From positions 102,229,498 through 102,293,497 of the forward strand of contig NC_134398.1 of the NCBI RefSeq assembly GCF_050003625.1: DNA of 64,000 nucleotides. The letters are read 5' to 3'. The stretch's first letter is position 1; each line of letters starts with the position of its first letter. The stretch is from Haematobia irritans (taxonomy: Eukaryota; Arthropoda; Insecta; Diptera; Muscidae). Positions 32,652 through 43,430 of the stretch are shown one piece after another. Position numbers and translations under genes: made by a program. Under the pieces are notes generated by a model. The model saw only the letters and a program-made list of their open reading frames with translations, was not told the origin of the DNA and searched no databases.

Positions 32652-34504
32652 TTAAAGACCTGATCCTACTTTTCGAATTATAATTTCGTTCTTGTATATA
32701 TTTATCGAATTGTTTTTCTCTGTGATGACACCAATCATATATTTTTCAGAAAAACTATTTTGGGTTTGTATGCGTGAAAGTGCATCGGCGTTTCCATTAT
32801 TCACCCGAATTCGAATTCTCCTAGTTTCAGTCTCCACCTAACAAGTCGTGAATTTGGCTCTTTGATCGAAAACAACCATTCGAGTGGTTGGTGATTGGTA
32901 TGGATGGTGAATTTTCTGCCAAAAAAATTCTGTCGAAAGTATTTTACCGCCCATACTATTGCAAGGAGCTTTTTTCTATATACAATATAGAAAAAGAGCT
33001 AGTTAATTTCATGTTCATTTAGAGTCCTGCTTGCATAGCATATTGGATGGTCTTACTGTGATAAAACGGCCCCTAATGCAAAGTTACTTGCATCTGTATT
33101 TAAAACAAAAGGTTTTGAAAAATCTGGGTACGCTAGTATGGGATCATTTATAAGTAGGGTCTTTAAGGTCTCAAAGCTTTTCCGATATTCAGCATTATGT
33201 AAGTCAATTTTAGTGTTCTTCTTTAGGTAGTTCGTCATAGGTTTTGCTATTTTAGAATAATCTTTCATAAATTTTCTGTAGTATCCACTGAGTCGCAAAA
33301 ACTGTTTTATCTGTTTTTAATTTTCGGGAATTGGGTATTTTATACCTCATTCACATTACACTTCCAAAATCCACTTTAACTAGATTTCAACTGTCATTTG
33401 TCTCATAAAAAGGGGATTTCAAATCCACTTTTACTCGATTTCGAGCGTAATGTGAATGAGTTATTACTATACATTCTATTTTTTTGGATTTGGTTTAATA
33501 CCATTCTGAGTCACATTATGACCGAGGAATTCGGTCTCTCGTTTTAGAAATTCGCATTTGTCTATTAGTCGATCTATTACTAGATGTAGTGAGTTTATGT
33601 GCTCGTCTAAAGAAGTTGAGAAAACAATAATATCATCTAGTTATACTAAACACACTTTATTTAATAGATCTCCCAGTATGTTATTCATTAAACGTTGGAA
33701 GGTGGCGGGTGCGGTTTTTAAGCCGAAAGGCATACGAAAGAATTCATAGTGCCCTCCTTCAACTGAAAACGCAGTTTTATGAATATCGTTATCTGCAATT
33801 TCAACCTGGTGGAAACCCTTAGCGAGATCTAGTGTACTAAAATATAAGCTTCTACCAAGTTAATCTAGGATCTCTTCTATATTTGGGATGGGGTATCTAT
33901 CGTCCACAGTCTTTTCATTAAGTTTACGATAATCTACTACGAGCCTCCATTTTTTGTGTCCGCTTGCATCGTCCTTTTTAGGGACTATCCAAATTGGAGC
34001 GCAATATGGTGAGTTTGATAGCCTAATTATCCCATTTTGTAACATTTCGCGGATTTGTCGGCTTACTTCTTCCCTGTGTAAGTATGGGTATATGTAAGTT
34101 TTAGAATGAATTGGAACATCGTCAATAGTATTAATATGATGCTTAACAGCATTAGTGAAAGTTAGATTAGAGTCTGTCTGATGGAATAAGTGGGAGAATT
34201 TATTTATTAGTCGTGAAAGTTTCGTAAATTCTTCTGAATTCAAATGATCTGTTATAATCTGTTCTAGTAATGATAAGTCTTTAGTGTTTGTCGTTTCATC
34301 GTCCGAAAGGAAATAACTTTCTATTGATACTGGCCACGCGTTTCCTGGTTTAATGTGAATTACTTCTGGGCATTCAGGATTGGTTACTATTTCAACTTTA
34401 AAATTTTGGGAATTATATACTCCTTCTTGGATAATTGTTTCTCCGCTGGGAGAATGGACATCTGTAATATGTACCAATCCGTGTTCTACATTGGTAACTA
34501 TGAT
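32652..34504 (-). pseudogene. gypsy-type protease-RT-RNase H remnant
   Basis: Frame 34477-33860: HINTIDDVPIHSKTYIYPYL, QIREMLQNGIIRLSNSPYCA, KKWRLVVDYRKLNEKTV and RYPIPNIEEILD (RT fingers and palm). 33860-33470 continues in broken frames. Frame 33298-33053: [20 protein letters not shown] and [19 protein letters not shown] (RNase H start). Frame 32837-32652: NNGNADALSRI (RNase H end). Matches 17.6/297-like Pol order. A MITE interrupts it at about 33346-33460. Confidence 0.8.
33346..33460. mobile_element. small MITE, copy 1 (about 115 bp)
   Basis: Inverted ends CTCATTCACATTAC and GTAATGTGAATGAG. A related copy is at 35355-35470. Both are preceded by ttatac. It interrupts RT of the gypsy-type element. 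Confidence 0.65.
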
Positions 34505-36219
34505 TATTTAGGAACTTCAAGGGAATTGCACGGCCATTTATTCTTAGGGTTGCAAAGCCCTGGATTGATAATCGAATGTGTGACGCCGGTGACTATAATA
34601 AATTTTAGTATTATATGCGGTAGTTCCCCGGAGAGGCCGCTAAAGGAAAATTTTTGGACAGTTTCGAAAGGAAAGGGATCGGAATATTTTAATTTCTGCG
34701 GTCCATAGTTGGGATTCTGTTCAGATGGTACGTCTTGAATGCAGTTGACGTCCATCGGTTCAGGGGCGGACGAAATATTATTCCCCCGAATTGGTTGTGC
34801 GCTTTGTTGGAAAGTTGAATGTGAATTACTAACATTTCTTGGGAGATTTTGGTTGCGTTGGTATAGCGAGTTGATATATTGTGGGTTTGGAGTATTGAAG
34901 GGGTTATAGCTATTGGGATTTTGTTGATAATGCTGTTTCGGAATTTTGTGCTTATTTTGATACATATTTATTTATTATAAAAATTGTTATGTCCATTTTT
35001 ATTGAAAATATTGTTTGCCTTGTTTGTTTGACTACCATAATATGCATACCCAGATTTAAACAAGATTTCCATTGCTTCTTCTAGGCTATTCGGATTGCGA
35101 CACGCTAGGATAGTCCTCATTAGTTCCGGAATGTTTTCTTTAGTTAACGAAGTAATAAAATAGAATAAATGATGGTACCATTAGGTATAATTATTCACAT
35201 AATCGAGCACTTACATAAAAAAATTAAAAAGAATATGTAATGTAACGGTAATTCTGAAAATTTTTCCGTTAAGAAATTTTTATCACAAATATTTCATAAT
35301 AATTGTGTTTAATGACATTATCATATTATGTTTTAAATAAATGGTTTTTTATACCTCATTCACATAACACTTCCAAAATGCGCTTAAACTAAATTTCAAA
35401 TGCCATTTGCCTTATAAAAAAGAGACTTAAAATCCACTTTTAGTAGATTTCGAACCTTATGTGAATTGGCTATTGGATATATTATAACGTAATTCACGAA
35501 TCCAACTCCATTAAACAACCTACATTTATTTCTATTTTAAGTGTGAAATTAATTTTCGTGTAATCTTATTTAGATTATTTATTAAATTTTTTGTTTATTT
35601 ATACAATATTCGTTTCTATTCAAGTAGTTCTCCTATTTATTACAGCATCACTCGCCATATTTTGATCCATTGTAATCGGCGATAGAAATCAATATTTTCG
35701 AGATTTGGTTGGCTGAGACAATAAGTGGCTATTTAGCAAACTTTGGTGTATCTACGAATAAGTCATTACATATTAGGTGATTATATGCTTTAAATGCACT
35801 ACTTATTTTATGGCCGAAAGTATGCCTGGGGAGAAGTACTTTCCTTCTAGGACATGCGTATGTAAATGTAATCCGAAGCGATGCCAATTAATAAGTGGTT
35901 ATTAATTTTTAAATAGGCTTACCTACAAGATTACCGGGTAATGAGAGTTTTTGCTGGGTATGGTTGGTGGATTTGGTTGTGTCATTTTGTAAGTTTGAAA
36001 GTCCTTTTTCTAAAAACGTCGTCTTCATCGTCTCCTAATGATACGTCTCTGTTGGATGTTACTATTGTTTATATGTCCGATATGTTCGTTAATGTCAGGC
36101 AAGTACCCGTCGTTCGAATCGAACCCTGGATCTAATTCTATTACGTGTACTTCTGGGAACTGAAATTCAGGGTCGGACGCGTAGTCCGATGTTGATTCTA
36201 TTGATTCCGTGTCGGACAT
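34504..36219 (-). pseudogene. gypsy-type gag and protease start, broken
   Basis: The frame 36219-36025 starts MSDTESIESTSDYASDPEF, plausibly the Gag N-terminus. Near 35165-34985 the minus strand reads NIPELMRTILACRNPNSLEEA and LFKSGYAYYG, a capsid motif of this group. The frame 34965-34504 is Asn/Pro/Gln-rich and ends in a degenerate protease (IIVTGVTHSIINPG, where DTGAT-like is expected), so the active Asp is lost. A MITE and unassigned AT-rich sequence lie at 35165-35640. Confidence 0.65.
35355..35470. mobile_element. small MITE, copy 2
   Basis: Related to 33346-33460: starts CTCATTCACATAACACTTCC, ends near ttatgtgaattgg. The right end is more degraded. Confidence 0.55.
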
Positions 36220-36633
36220 ATATCCGTATCGAATTTTGTGTTTTGAAGAGTATGGAGAAATATATATAATAATACGAAAAATAATATATATAGGAAAACT
36301 GATAACTTATTTAAGCGGCTTACTATCAATTTGTTGCTGCTCATTGCTAATGTTTTAGCTGGATCGTTGCTTTTCTGGATTGGTGATTCCTTTTGGCATT
36401 TTATTTAACCAATACTTGGAGATAATTTAAAGTTTTTCTGTGTCGCTTAGGATTAATTACACATTTGTTTTTAAATTTTAAAAGGTTCACTTTCTGTATT
36501 CCTTTTATATATATTCTAATTTTCTGTTTTTAATATCACTAAGCTGTTATTTAGGTCTATCAAACATTAAGATGTACAACATTAAGATGTACAAAGGATT
36601 CTTTGATTCTTTAATCAAACTCCTTTTCCCGAT

Positions 36634-36651
36634 ATCCTACCGACTGCGCCA
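36634..36651 (-). promoter_or_regulatory. primer binding site for tRNA-Ser
   Basis: On the minus strand TGGCGCAGTCGGTAGGAT, the primer site of 17.6/297-type elements, directly next to the LTR end. Confidence 0.88.
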
Positions 36652-36959
36652 ATTTAGATTTATGTTTTGAACAAGCGGAAAAAAATAAAAAAACGCAATG
36701 TTTATTGATGATCAACTGTGGTATTGCACAGAGACTTATTTATTGTTTGAGTTATAACTTAACTGACTATCTTTGTTACAATATCTGCTATTTATATTTG
36801 TTGTATGCTTAGTAAGTTTAAGAATTAAAAAGAGATTTCAGCAATTTATTTGACGAAATAATTCGGGGAATTATTGGTGGTCAATTGGAACAAGTGGAGA
36901 AATGCAATATGCATCGATGATTGAAGATTGGTAGTAGCGGAAGTGTTGCACATGGCACT
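36652..36959 (-). repeat. 5' LTR of the 17.6-type element (about 308 bp)
   Basis: On the minus strand it starts AGTGCCATGTGCAACACTTC, like the AGTGAC starts of this group, and ends ...AAATCTAAAT at the primer site. It contains AATAAA (near 36700). The outer end is set by the AGT start and is approximate. Confidence 0.6.
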
Positions 36960-37132
36960 TAAATATCATATTAAATATATTCTCTGTGGAAACTATCCAG
37001 TCAATTGGAGGAAAATCTCATTGAAAATGGGTCTAAAATATGAAACAGTTTACTATATTTCCCCAACTCTGGTGTACATATATATGGGAGCTATATATAA
37101 TCTGAACCGATTTTGACTAAATTTTACATGCA
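36960..37132 (+). repeat. start of degenerate about 145-bp repeat array
   Basis: Contains tatatatgggagctatatataatctgaaccgattttg, a variant of the unit at 39691-40640. The array is interrupted by repeat copy 3. Confidence 0.6.
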
Positions 37133-37504
37133 TACACCCTCAAAAAAAAATCGCTTCTCTAACATATGTTCCAAACATATTTTGCAGGAAGCACATATAT
37201 TATTGGATATTGCCGAAACATTATTATGTTTGTTTTATGTGAACATATTATATGTTTGGAAGCATTTGGAGCCCAAAAATACCATATGCTTAGAAGAATT
37301 TTCACCCCAAAGAAGATTGTGCTCATTCCCTCACATAATTTTCACGTCCACGAATTTTTTTAGTTCTTGGCACCTTTTTCTGTAATACAAATATTGTTGA
37401 AGAAATTATTCAATTTTATAAATTTTACCTTTCGCCTGGACGGAGAATCGAGGACCATACAGTTTGTAATCTACTGGGCTACGTAGCTGTTATAGTCACC
37501 AGTA

Positions 37505-37795
37505 CAGACAAAAAATTTTTTTTCTGATTCAATCACGAAATTAATTGATCCAATTAATTTTTAATTGAAATGTCTTCAATCACAGAAATGATAGTATCAA
37601 TTAAAAAATTAATTGAAGGTCAATTAAAAAGTTAATTGATCCAATTAAAAAATTAATTGATAGTATTATTTTTGTGATTGATTTTTGTTTCAATTAAAAA
37701 ATTTGTTGAATCAATTAAATTTTTAATTGAATATTTTTTAAAAGTCAATTAAAATTTTAATTGGAAAATTTTTCGTGAAATTTTTTTGTGTGTAG
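37505..37795. mobile_element. AATT-rich MITE in repeat copy 3
   Basis: Ends TACAGACAAAAAATTTTTTT and, inverted, TACACACAAAAAAATTTCAC. The interior is many variants of caattaaaaaattaattgat. Comparison with copy 4 (cctgtagacaattatcg at 55745-55760) shows the site without the insert, so it is a later insertion. Confidence 0.65.
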
Positions 37796-37892
37796 ACAAT
37801 TATCGTTATAAGTTACATTTATATACCATAGTTTGCAGCGCCCACGAGCCCATGCAAACATAACATTATTTAACAGAAACATACATTTCTTG

Positions 37893-37968
37893 GCCACGTA
37901 GAGCAGTGGTTAGCATGTCTGCCTTGCATGCAAAGGGTCGTGGGTACAATCCCTGCTCCGACCGAACA
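37893..37968 (+). other. tRNA-like segment A in repeat copy 3
   Basis: CGTAGAGCAGTGGTTAGCAT and GGGTACAATCCCTGCTCC; the B box is altered (GGTACAATCCC). Degenerate. Confidence 0.5.
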
Positions 37969-38762
37969 CCAATTTTTTATTTATTTTTTTTTTATTTACA
38001 CATTTATACAAAATTTTTGTAATGAAACTTCGAAATGTGGGTTACTAAAGATTTATAGTCAGAAACAGGGCATGATATAAACGAAATGGATTGAGCTTTT
38101 GGATAAAATATTATTTTTTATTGCAAAAATAATAATTTTGTAACAAAACAAACTGTTTTTGGTATAAAAGTATGAAATTTTGAAAGGAATTCAAAAGTAC
38201 TAAAAAAGAAGAACGTGGAGTCGAGTATAAACATACATAAATAATTTTATAATATACACATACATTTATTTAGGCGTGAACAGTTTTTTTACCAGCATTT
38301 AACACCATTTTAAATGCATTTAAAACATATCGGGTTTTGTACTTAATTTCATTTTGACCATTAAGGACGGTATTAAGTTGGCATTATCGCTCTAAAATTA
38401 CCCCATTTTGCCTTTAACTTTTCTTTAATAATTCTTTTTCAATTGTTTTATCTGCAAAACTCGAACTTAATGTCGGCTTTTATATTTGAAGGTGCCCGTC
38501 AACTCCTCTTAGACTACTTATTAATAAAGAGGAACTAAGCTTTGTTTTTATACATTTTACTGTTTAATTTTTCACTATTTCCTTCTTTTTTCATTTTACT
38601 GTCCCAACTCTAAAAAGAGTATAGTGCCCTTTCGTTATTATTATGAAGATCCCTTTGTAATTTTTGTATATTTTCTACCGTTTTTTTAATATCCTTTGCC
38701 TGAATATTTTTACTTACTCCTCGTACGTTCCGATTTCTTTTAACGAACCAAGAATACCCATA

Positions 38763-39175
38763 CACAGAAAAAAATCACCAAAATATTTCCAATTAAAAAG
38801 TTGATTGAAGTTGAAATTTTTTTCAATTAATAATTTAATTGATACAAATAACTTTTTAATCAAGATAGAAACCTTAAGTTAATTAAGTATATGATTGAAA
38901 TTGATTCAATTAACATTTTAATCAAACTCGGAAGACTAAGTCAGTAAAAAAAGTGATGGATGTTTTTAAATAGAAAATTATTTCAAAATATATATTTTTT
39001 TTATCAAACTAAAACATAAAGTCAGATTAGAAAGTAATTGAAAATAGTTACCATTTTAATTGAGTTTTGCAATCAACATAAATTAAATTTTTAATGGAAT
39101 CAATGAAAAAATTAATTGAAATTTTCAAATTAAATCAATTAATTTTTTAATCAAATATTGTTTAATTTTAAATGC
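38763..39175. mobile_element. second AATT-rich MITE-like insertion
   Basis: Starts tacacagaaaaaaatcacc and is filled with caattaa/ttaattg motifs like 37505-37795, but is absent from copies 1, 2 and 4. The right end is near 39170 and not sharply defined. Confidence 0.45.
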
Positions 39176-39690
39176 TGCTCTCACGGGGAAAACACATGCT
39201 GTTTTTTTTTTCAAATGTCTATTCTCTTGGTTGCGTATGTTTATTTTCTTTACTCCCAATACTCATTCTAATATTCAAATTAGATAATATTTAGACTTTT
39301 CCAAAACAACATACAAGCGGTTTCACAGAAATTGTTCTCTTTTCATTCGCTCGCTTTGTTATGTTTATATCTTTCGTCAACCCTCCCGGTTTCCACCTCT
39401 ATTTCTTTCTCTATACTCTCTGTCGCTCTCTGAATAAAATATCACAACATATATATGTTTATTCGAAATTTGTTAATTTATATATGTTTACATTCACACA
39501 TATTATTTTTACGAAACATTCATGCCCCAAACATAATATATTCTAACTTATTAACATATGTGTCCCAAACATTTAGTGTTAGTTTAGGAACATTACATGT
39601 TTGCACTTATATATTGTGTTTAAAAATTGTGCCCGAAACACATTTTGTTTATATCGGATCATATGAAAAACATATTTTTCTAACAGTGTA

Positions 39691-40640
39691 GTTAGAATAA
39701 TAATTCTGCTATCTCTGCAAAATTTCACGTAAATGGGACTTAACTTTGGCCCCCGTGGTGATAAGATATATATGGGAGCTATATCTAAATCTGAACCGAT
39801 TTCAACCAAATTGGCGCACTTATCGATACTATTATACGTACCTCTTGTGCAAAATTTGAAGCAAATCACGGCAAAACTCTAGCTTTTGAGGCCATATAAG
39901 TCCAAATCGGACGAAAGATGTATATGGGAGCTATATCTAATTTTGAACCGATTTTAACGGCACACATAACGGTATCATTAAACGTACCCCTTGTACAAAA
40001 TGTGAAGCAAATCACGGCAAAACTCTGGCTTTTGTGGCAATATAAGTGCGAAAGATATATATGGGAGCTTTATCTAAATCTGAACCGATTTCAACCAAAT
40101 TTACCAAGCATTGGTAGAATGTCAATTCTACTCTCTGTACAAAATCACGAAAATCGGTAGTAAACTTTAGCCTCTGTGATCCTATGAGTCTAAATCGTAC
40201 GAAAGATATATATGGGAGATATATCTAAATCTGAACCGATTTGGCTGATATTTTTCAAGTTTTTCGAGACTCATAAAATATTTGGCTGTACGGAATTTGA
40301 AGGACCTCGGTTGATAAACACGCCAATTATGACCAGATTAGGGATAAATATTTATGGCAGTTATATCTAAATCTGAACCGATTTTTTCCAAAATCAATAG
40401 CGAAATCTTTGTCCCAAAAAACGACCCTATGCCAAATTTGAGTACGATCGGACTTAAACTGCGACCTGTACTTTACACACAAAAATAGACAGACGGACAT
40501 CGCTAAATCGACTCAGAATTTAATTCTAAGACGATCGGTATACTAAACGACTCAGACTGTTCCTTCTTGGCGTTACATACAAATGCACAAACTTATTATA
40601 CCCTGTCCCACAGTAGTGGTGAAGGGTATAAAAAGCAAAA
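39691..40640 (+). repeat. array of about 145-bp repeat units
   Basis: The motif atgggagctatatctaaatc followed by tgaaccgatttcaacc recurs at about 39772, 39924, 40061, 40210 and 40351, so the spacing is 136-152 bases. Each unit also has tgcaaaatttgaagcaaatc-like text. It ends with cagacggacatcgctaaatc and ataccctgtcccacagtagt, and gggtataaaa, a module end common in fly repeats. Confidence 0.75.
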
Positions 40641-40902
40641 CTGTCATTATTTTGTTTTACTATGAAAACGAAAGGAAGAGAAATGAAAATTCTACTAGTA
40701 TTTTTTAATGTCGTCTAATTTTATATGAATTTGTAAACACAAAAGACGGTGAAAGCGACTGTCCTTACTATTTTTCTCACAACTGTACATCAGAGATGGT
40801 CCGAGTAGCTATTTTTTGGGTTTTCTACTGTCAAAATGTTGTAAACGTCGAAAACGTCATATACCTGTATAAAAAGTAAAAACGTAGTAAATGTCAAAAA
40901 TA

Positions 40903-41604
40903 GGGCATTTTCGGAAACGTAGTGTTGCGCTGCAATTGCTGCGCAACATTGATTTTGTTGCGCAACTGTTGCCGATCAGCTGTGGCAGCTGCTTTTTTGT
41001 TGCATATTTTGTTTGCAATTTAGAACGCAAAAACACCACAAATGGAAAAGTATATAATACATTTTATTTGTGAATTAGATGACTCTTTAAATGGGTCAAA
41101 TCTATGTTATTTACAGAAAAAGATATCTAAAGTATAAAAAGCGAAATTTAATACTGCAACAAGTTTGCAAGACGATACGAAGAATTCCAAAATTTTGGGA
41201 TACTTTGAAGTCGTCAATCAATATTCCTTAATTTTGTCGACCACTTTGCATAACACAGATTTTTTTCGGCCTGACGCAAATTCGCCCTCCATATCCAAAT
41301 GTGCTCTTACTATTAATTTAGTTGTCTTGGAATCAACCTCTACCTAAAAAATTATGAAAATATAATAAAAATATTATAAACATATAATATAATAATAATA
41401 AAAAAAAACTAAATTGAAATTTTTAATACTTACTCGTTCTCTGCATCAGCCATTTTTATACTGCGTGTTTTTTATTACGTTTGCGCAACATATGCTTCAT
41501 TGTTGCATTTTAGAACATATGACGCTTACTGTGTAGCCGGATGTTGCAATTATGAATGTGATGCGCAACAGTTGCAGCGCAACACTGCGTTTCCGAAAAG
41601 GCCC
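40903..41604. mobile_element. 702-bp MITE with about 36-bp inverted ends
   Basis: GGGCATTTTCGGAAACGTAG at the left and, inverted, GGGCCTTTTCGGAAACGCAG at the right; the match continues through TGTTGCGCTGCAA. Flanked by ATA (40900-40902, 41605-41607). The interior is rich in gcgcaac/gttgcgc. No ORF of note. Confidence 0.8.
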
Positions 41605-41837
41605 ATAAGAAAATATTTTGAAGCAATGAAAACGCCATATTGAATTTTAGAAATTTTTATAATATTTAGAAATTTTTACTCAAAGGCAAATTGTAAGTTT
41701 TTTCAGGGATTTGAAAAAGGTCCGAATGCAACTCGTTTTTTGAAACTGTGAAAATTGTAGTAGCAAAATACAAACAAAATACAAAACGTTGATTTCGATT
41801 TAGATTTATATACAACCCCGATTTGCACATAAGTTTC

Positions 41838-42007
41838 GATCAAACACCAAACATTTTTCAACGATGGATTATCGTTTGTCATTGAGATAAACCAAGAATC
41901 GGGTAACAGTCAGTGATAAGAGAGATGTTTACCACTGTAGTATCACAATGGACTGAATGGTCTAAGTGAGCCTGACATATCGGTTGCCACTATACCTAAC
42001 CTAAACT
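41838..42007 (+). mobile_element. SINE relic, copy 3
   Basis: Diverged and shortened version of the SINEs at 22462 and 29489: aacaccaaacatttttcaac, gtcagtgataagagagatgt, gtatcacaatggactgaatg and the end cctaacctaa. The tRNA head with its A and B boxes is lost, and part of the middle is deleted. Confidence 0.75.
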
Positions 42008-42232
42008 TATCATACTAGACTCTTTTCCTATAAGAAAAAGACCTTCGTAAATAGAAAAATTAAAAAAAAGTTTTAAATAAGTGGTTCTAAAAAGTATAAC
42101 TTTTTTTAAACAAATTTTTATATTGTCAAAAACTACGTATGTTACGAAGGTTTACGACGTTTTTACGTATGGTAGAATACGTCGTAAATGTATGTCAAAT
42201 ACCTTACAGTTTACGACAGACCATCTCTACAA

Positions 42233-43078
42233 ATGTCGTGCGTGAGCGTGAGTCACGAAAATAATATCTTCGTGAGTGTGCGTGAGTAACGAATTACACT
42301 CACGACAATATTCCTGCTCACCACCATAAAACGCTTATGAGTTAAAATCAATTACAATTCTAGTGACACCTGAGATGTTAAGAGTTTAATAACACTCTCG
42401 ATTTTAATAATCCTCATGTTTTCAGACACTTCGGTAAGGTAAATTAATCATAAAATTATTCGTGAGTCGCGATATTTTTCGTGATTCACGGTATTTTTCG
42501 TGAGTCACGGTATTTTTTGTGAGTCACGACGTTTTCGTGCGTGAGTGTGCGTGAATACAAATTTTCTTTTCGTGAGTGTGCGTGAGCCCTACCAAAAAAT
42601 ATCGTGCGTGAGTGTGCGTGAGTATGATTTTTCTGTCGTGAGTGTGCGTGAGCGTGAGTAAACTATTACCCACGTGCACACCTCTACACGTGAGTAATGT
42701 TTTACTCACGCACACTCACGACAGAAAAATCTTACTCACGCACGATATTGTTTGGTAGGACTCACGCACATTCACGAAATGAAATACTGTGACTCACGAA
42801 AATATTTTGACTCACGAAAATTGTCATGACTTACGAATAATTTTATGAGTAATTTACCTTAGAGACGTATCTGAAAAAATGAGATTAAAATCGAGAGCAT
42901 TATTCAACTCTTAACATCCCAGATGCCACTAAAGTTGTAAATCAATTCAACTCGTAAGCGTTTTGTCGGTGGGCGAGATTATTTTCGTGAGCGTATTTTT
43001 CCGAAATTCGTTACTCACCCACTCTCACGATTCACGCGTGAGTCACGACAATTTCGTGTCACGTGCATACCTCTACTT
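42233..43078. mobile_element. fold-back element made of CGTGAG motifs
   Basis: The left half is full of cgtgagtgtgcgtgag, the right half of ctcacgcacactcacg, with centre near 42680 (cacgtgcacacctctacacg). Non-repeat parts are also mirrored: ctcgattttaataatcctca against gagattaaaatcgagagcat. So the whole stretch can fold into one imperfect hairpin of about 400-bp arms. No protein coding. Confidence 0.75.
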
Positions 43079-43184
43079 GAAACGGGTCACCTTCATTCAA
43101 TACGTTTTCAAATTGGTTGTGAATTACTTCCAAATCGTCAAAATGTTGACTAAATCTTTGAAAATGTGTTTCTTTTTATTATTA

Positions 43185-43430
43185 GTATTAAGATTACAAT
43201 ATCCTTACAGACTAAAATATATAACCGCTATGGATACGTATTTATAAATTCTGGATTTTTTGAATTAATTCATCAATACAAATAGTATTATTTTATGATT
43301 TAAAGTGTATCTATTTTCTGAAAGGTCTATAAGGGGATAGTTGAAATCGTAAAAGAGATGACGAAGAGAGTCATTATAAGCACAGTCCCTTTGAAAGTAT
43401 TGAATTGCCAATAAAGTTTCATGTCCGTCT
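43185..43430 (-). pseudogene. 3' fragment of a jockey-like LINE
   Basis: Text atccttacagacta, cttctgaaag-like and tttgaaagtattgaattgcc match the 3' end of LINE-C (45250-45440) at a distance. Probably a 5'-truncated copy. Confidence 0.45.

Larger units (their letters stand above)
31657..36959 (-). mobile_element. 17.6/297-type gypsy element (errantivirus-like), degenerate
   Basis: From right to left: LTR (36652-36959), tRNA-Ser primer site (36634-36651), gag, protease, RT, RNase H and integrase, then Tc1. Stops and shifts are frequent, and two small MITEs are inserted. Env and the 3' LTR are not seen; any remainder would lie left of Tc1 at 14031-14264. An old, dead copy. Confidence 0.8.
37135..39688 (+). 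mobile_element. TA-flanked repeat with tRNA-like segments, copy 3
   Basis: Opposite orientation to copies 1 and 2: starts CACCCTCAAAAAAAAATCGC, ends TTTTTCTAACAGTG, with TA at 37133-37134 and 39689-39690. It is the longest copy because it holds AATT-rich insertions at about 37505-37795 and 38763-39175. tRNA-like B (minus, about 37425-37490, eroded) and A (plus, about 37893-37968) are present. Confidence 0.8.
40792..42229. mobile_element. MITE with GAGATGGTC ends, carrying other insertions
   Basis: Left end cagagatggtccgagtag and right end gacagaccatctctac are inverted. Inside, both halves are rich in gtaaacgtc/acgtttacg motifs. Between them lie a 702-bp MITE and a SINE relic. Outer borders are approximate and no target duplication was found. 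Confidence 0.5.

Noticed and set aside
42233..43078. CRISPR-like array of short repeats
   Set aside because: The repeats are irregular, have no constant spacers and form an inverted pair; the genome is eukaryotic.
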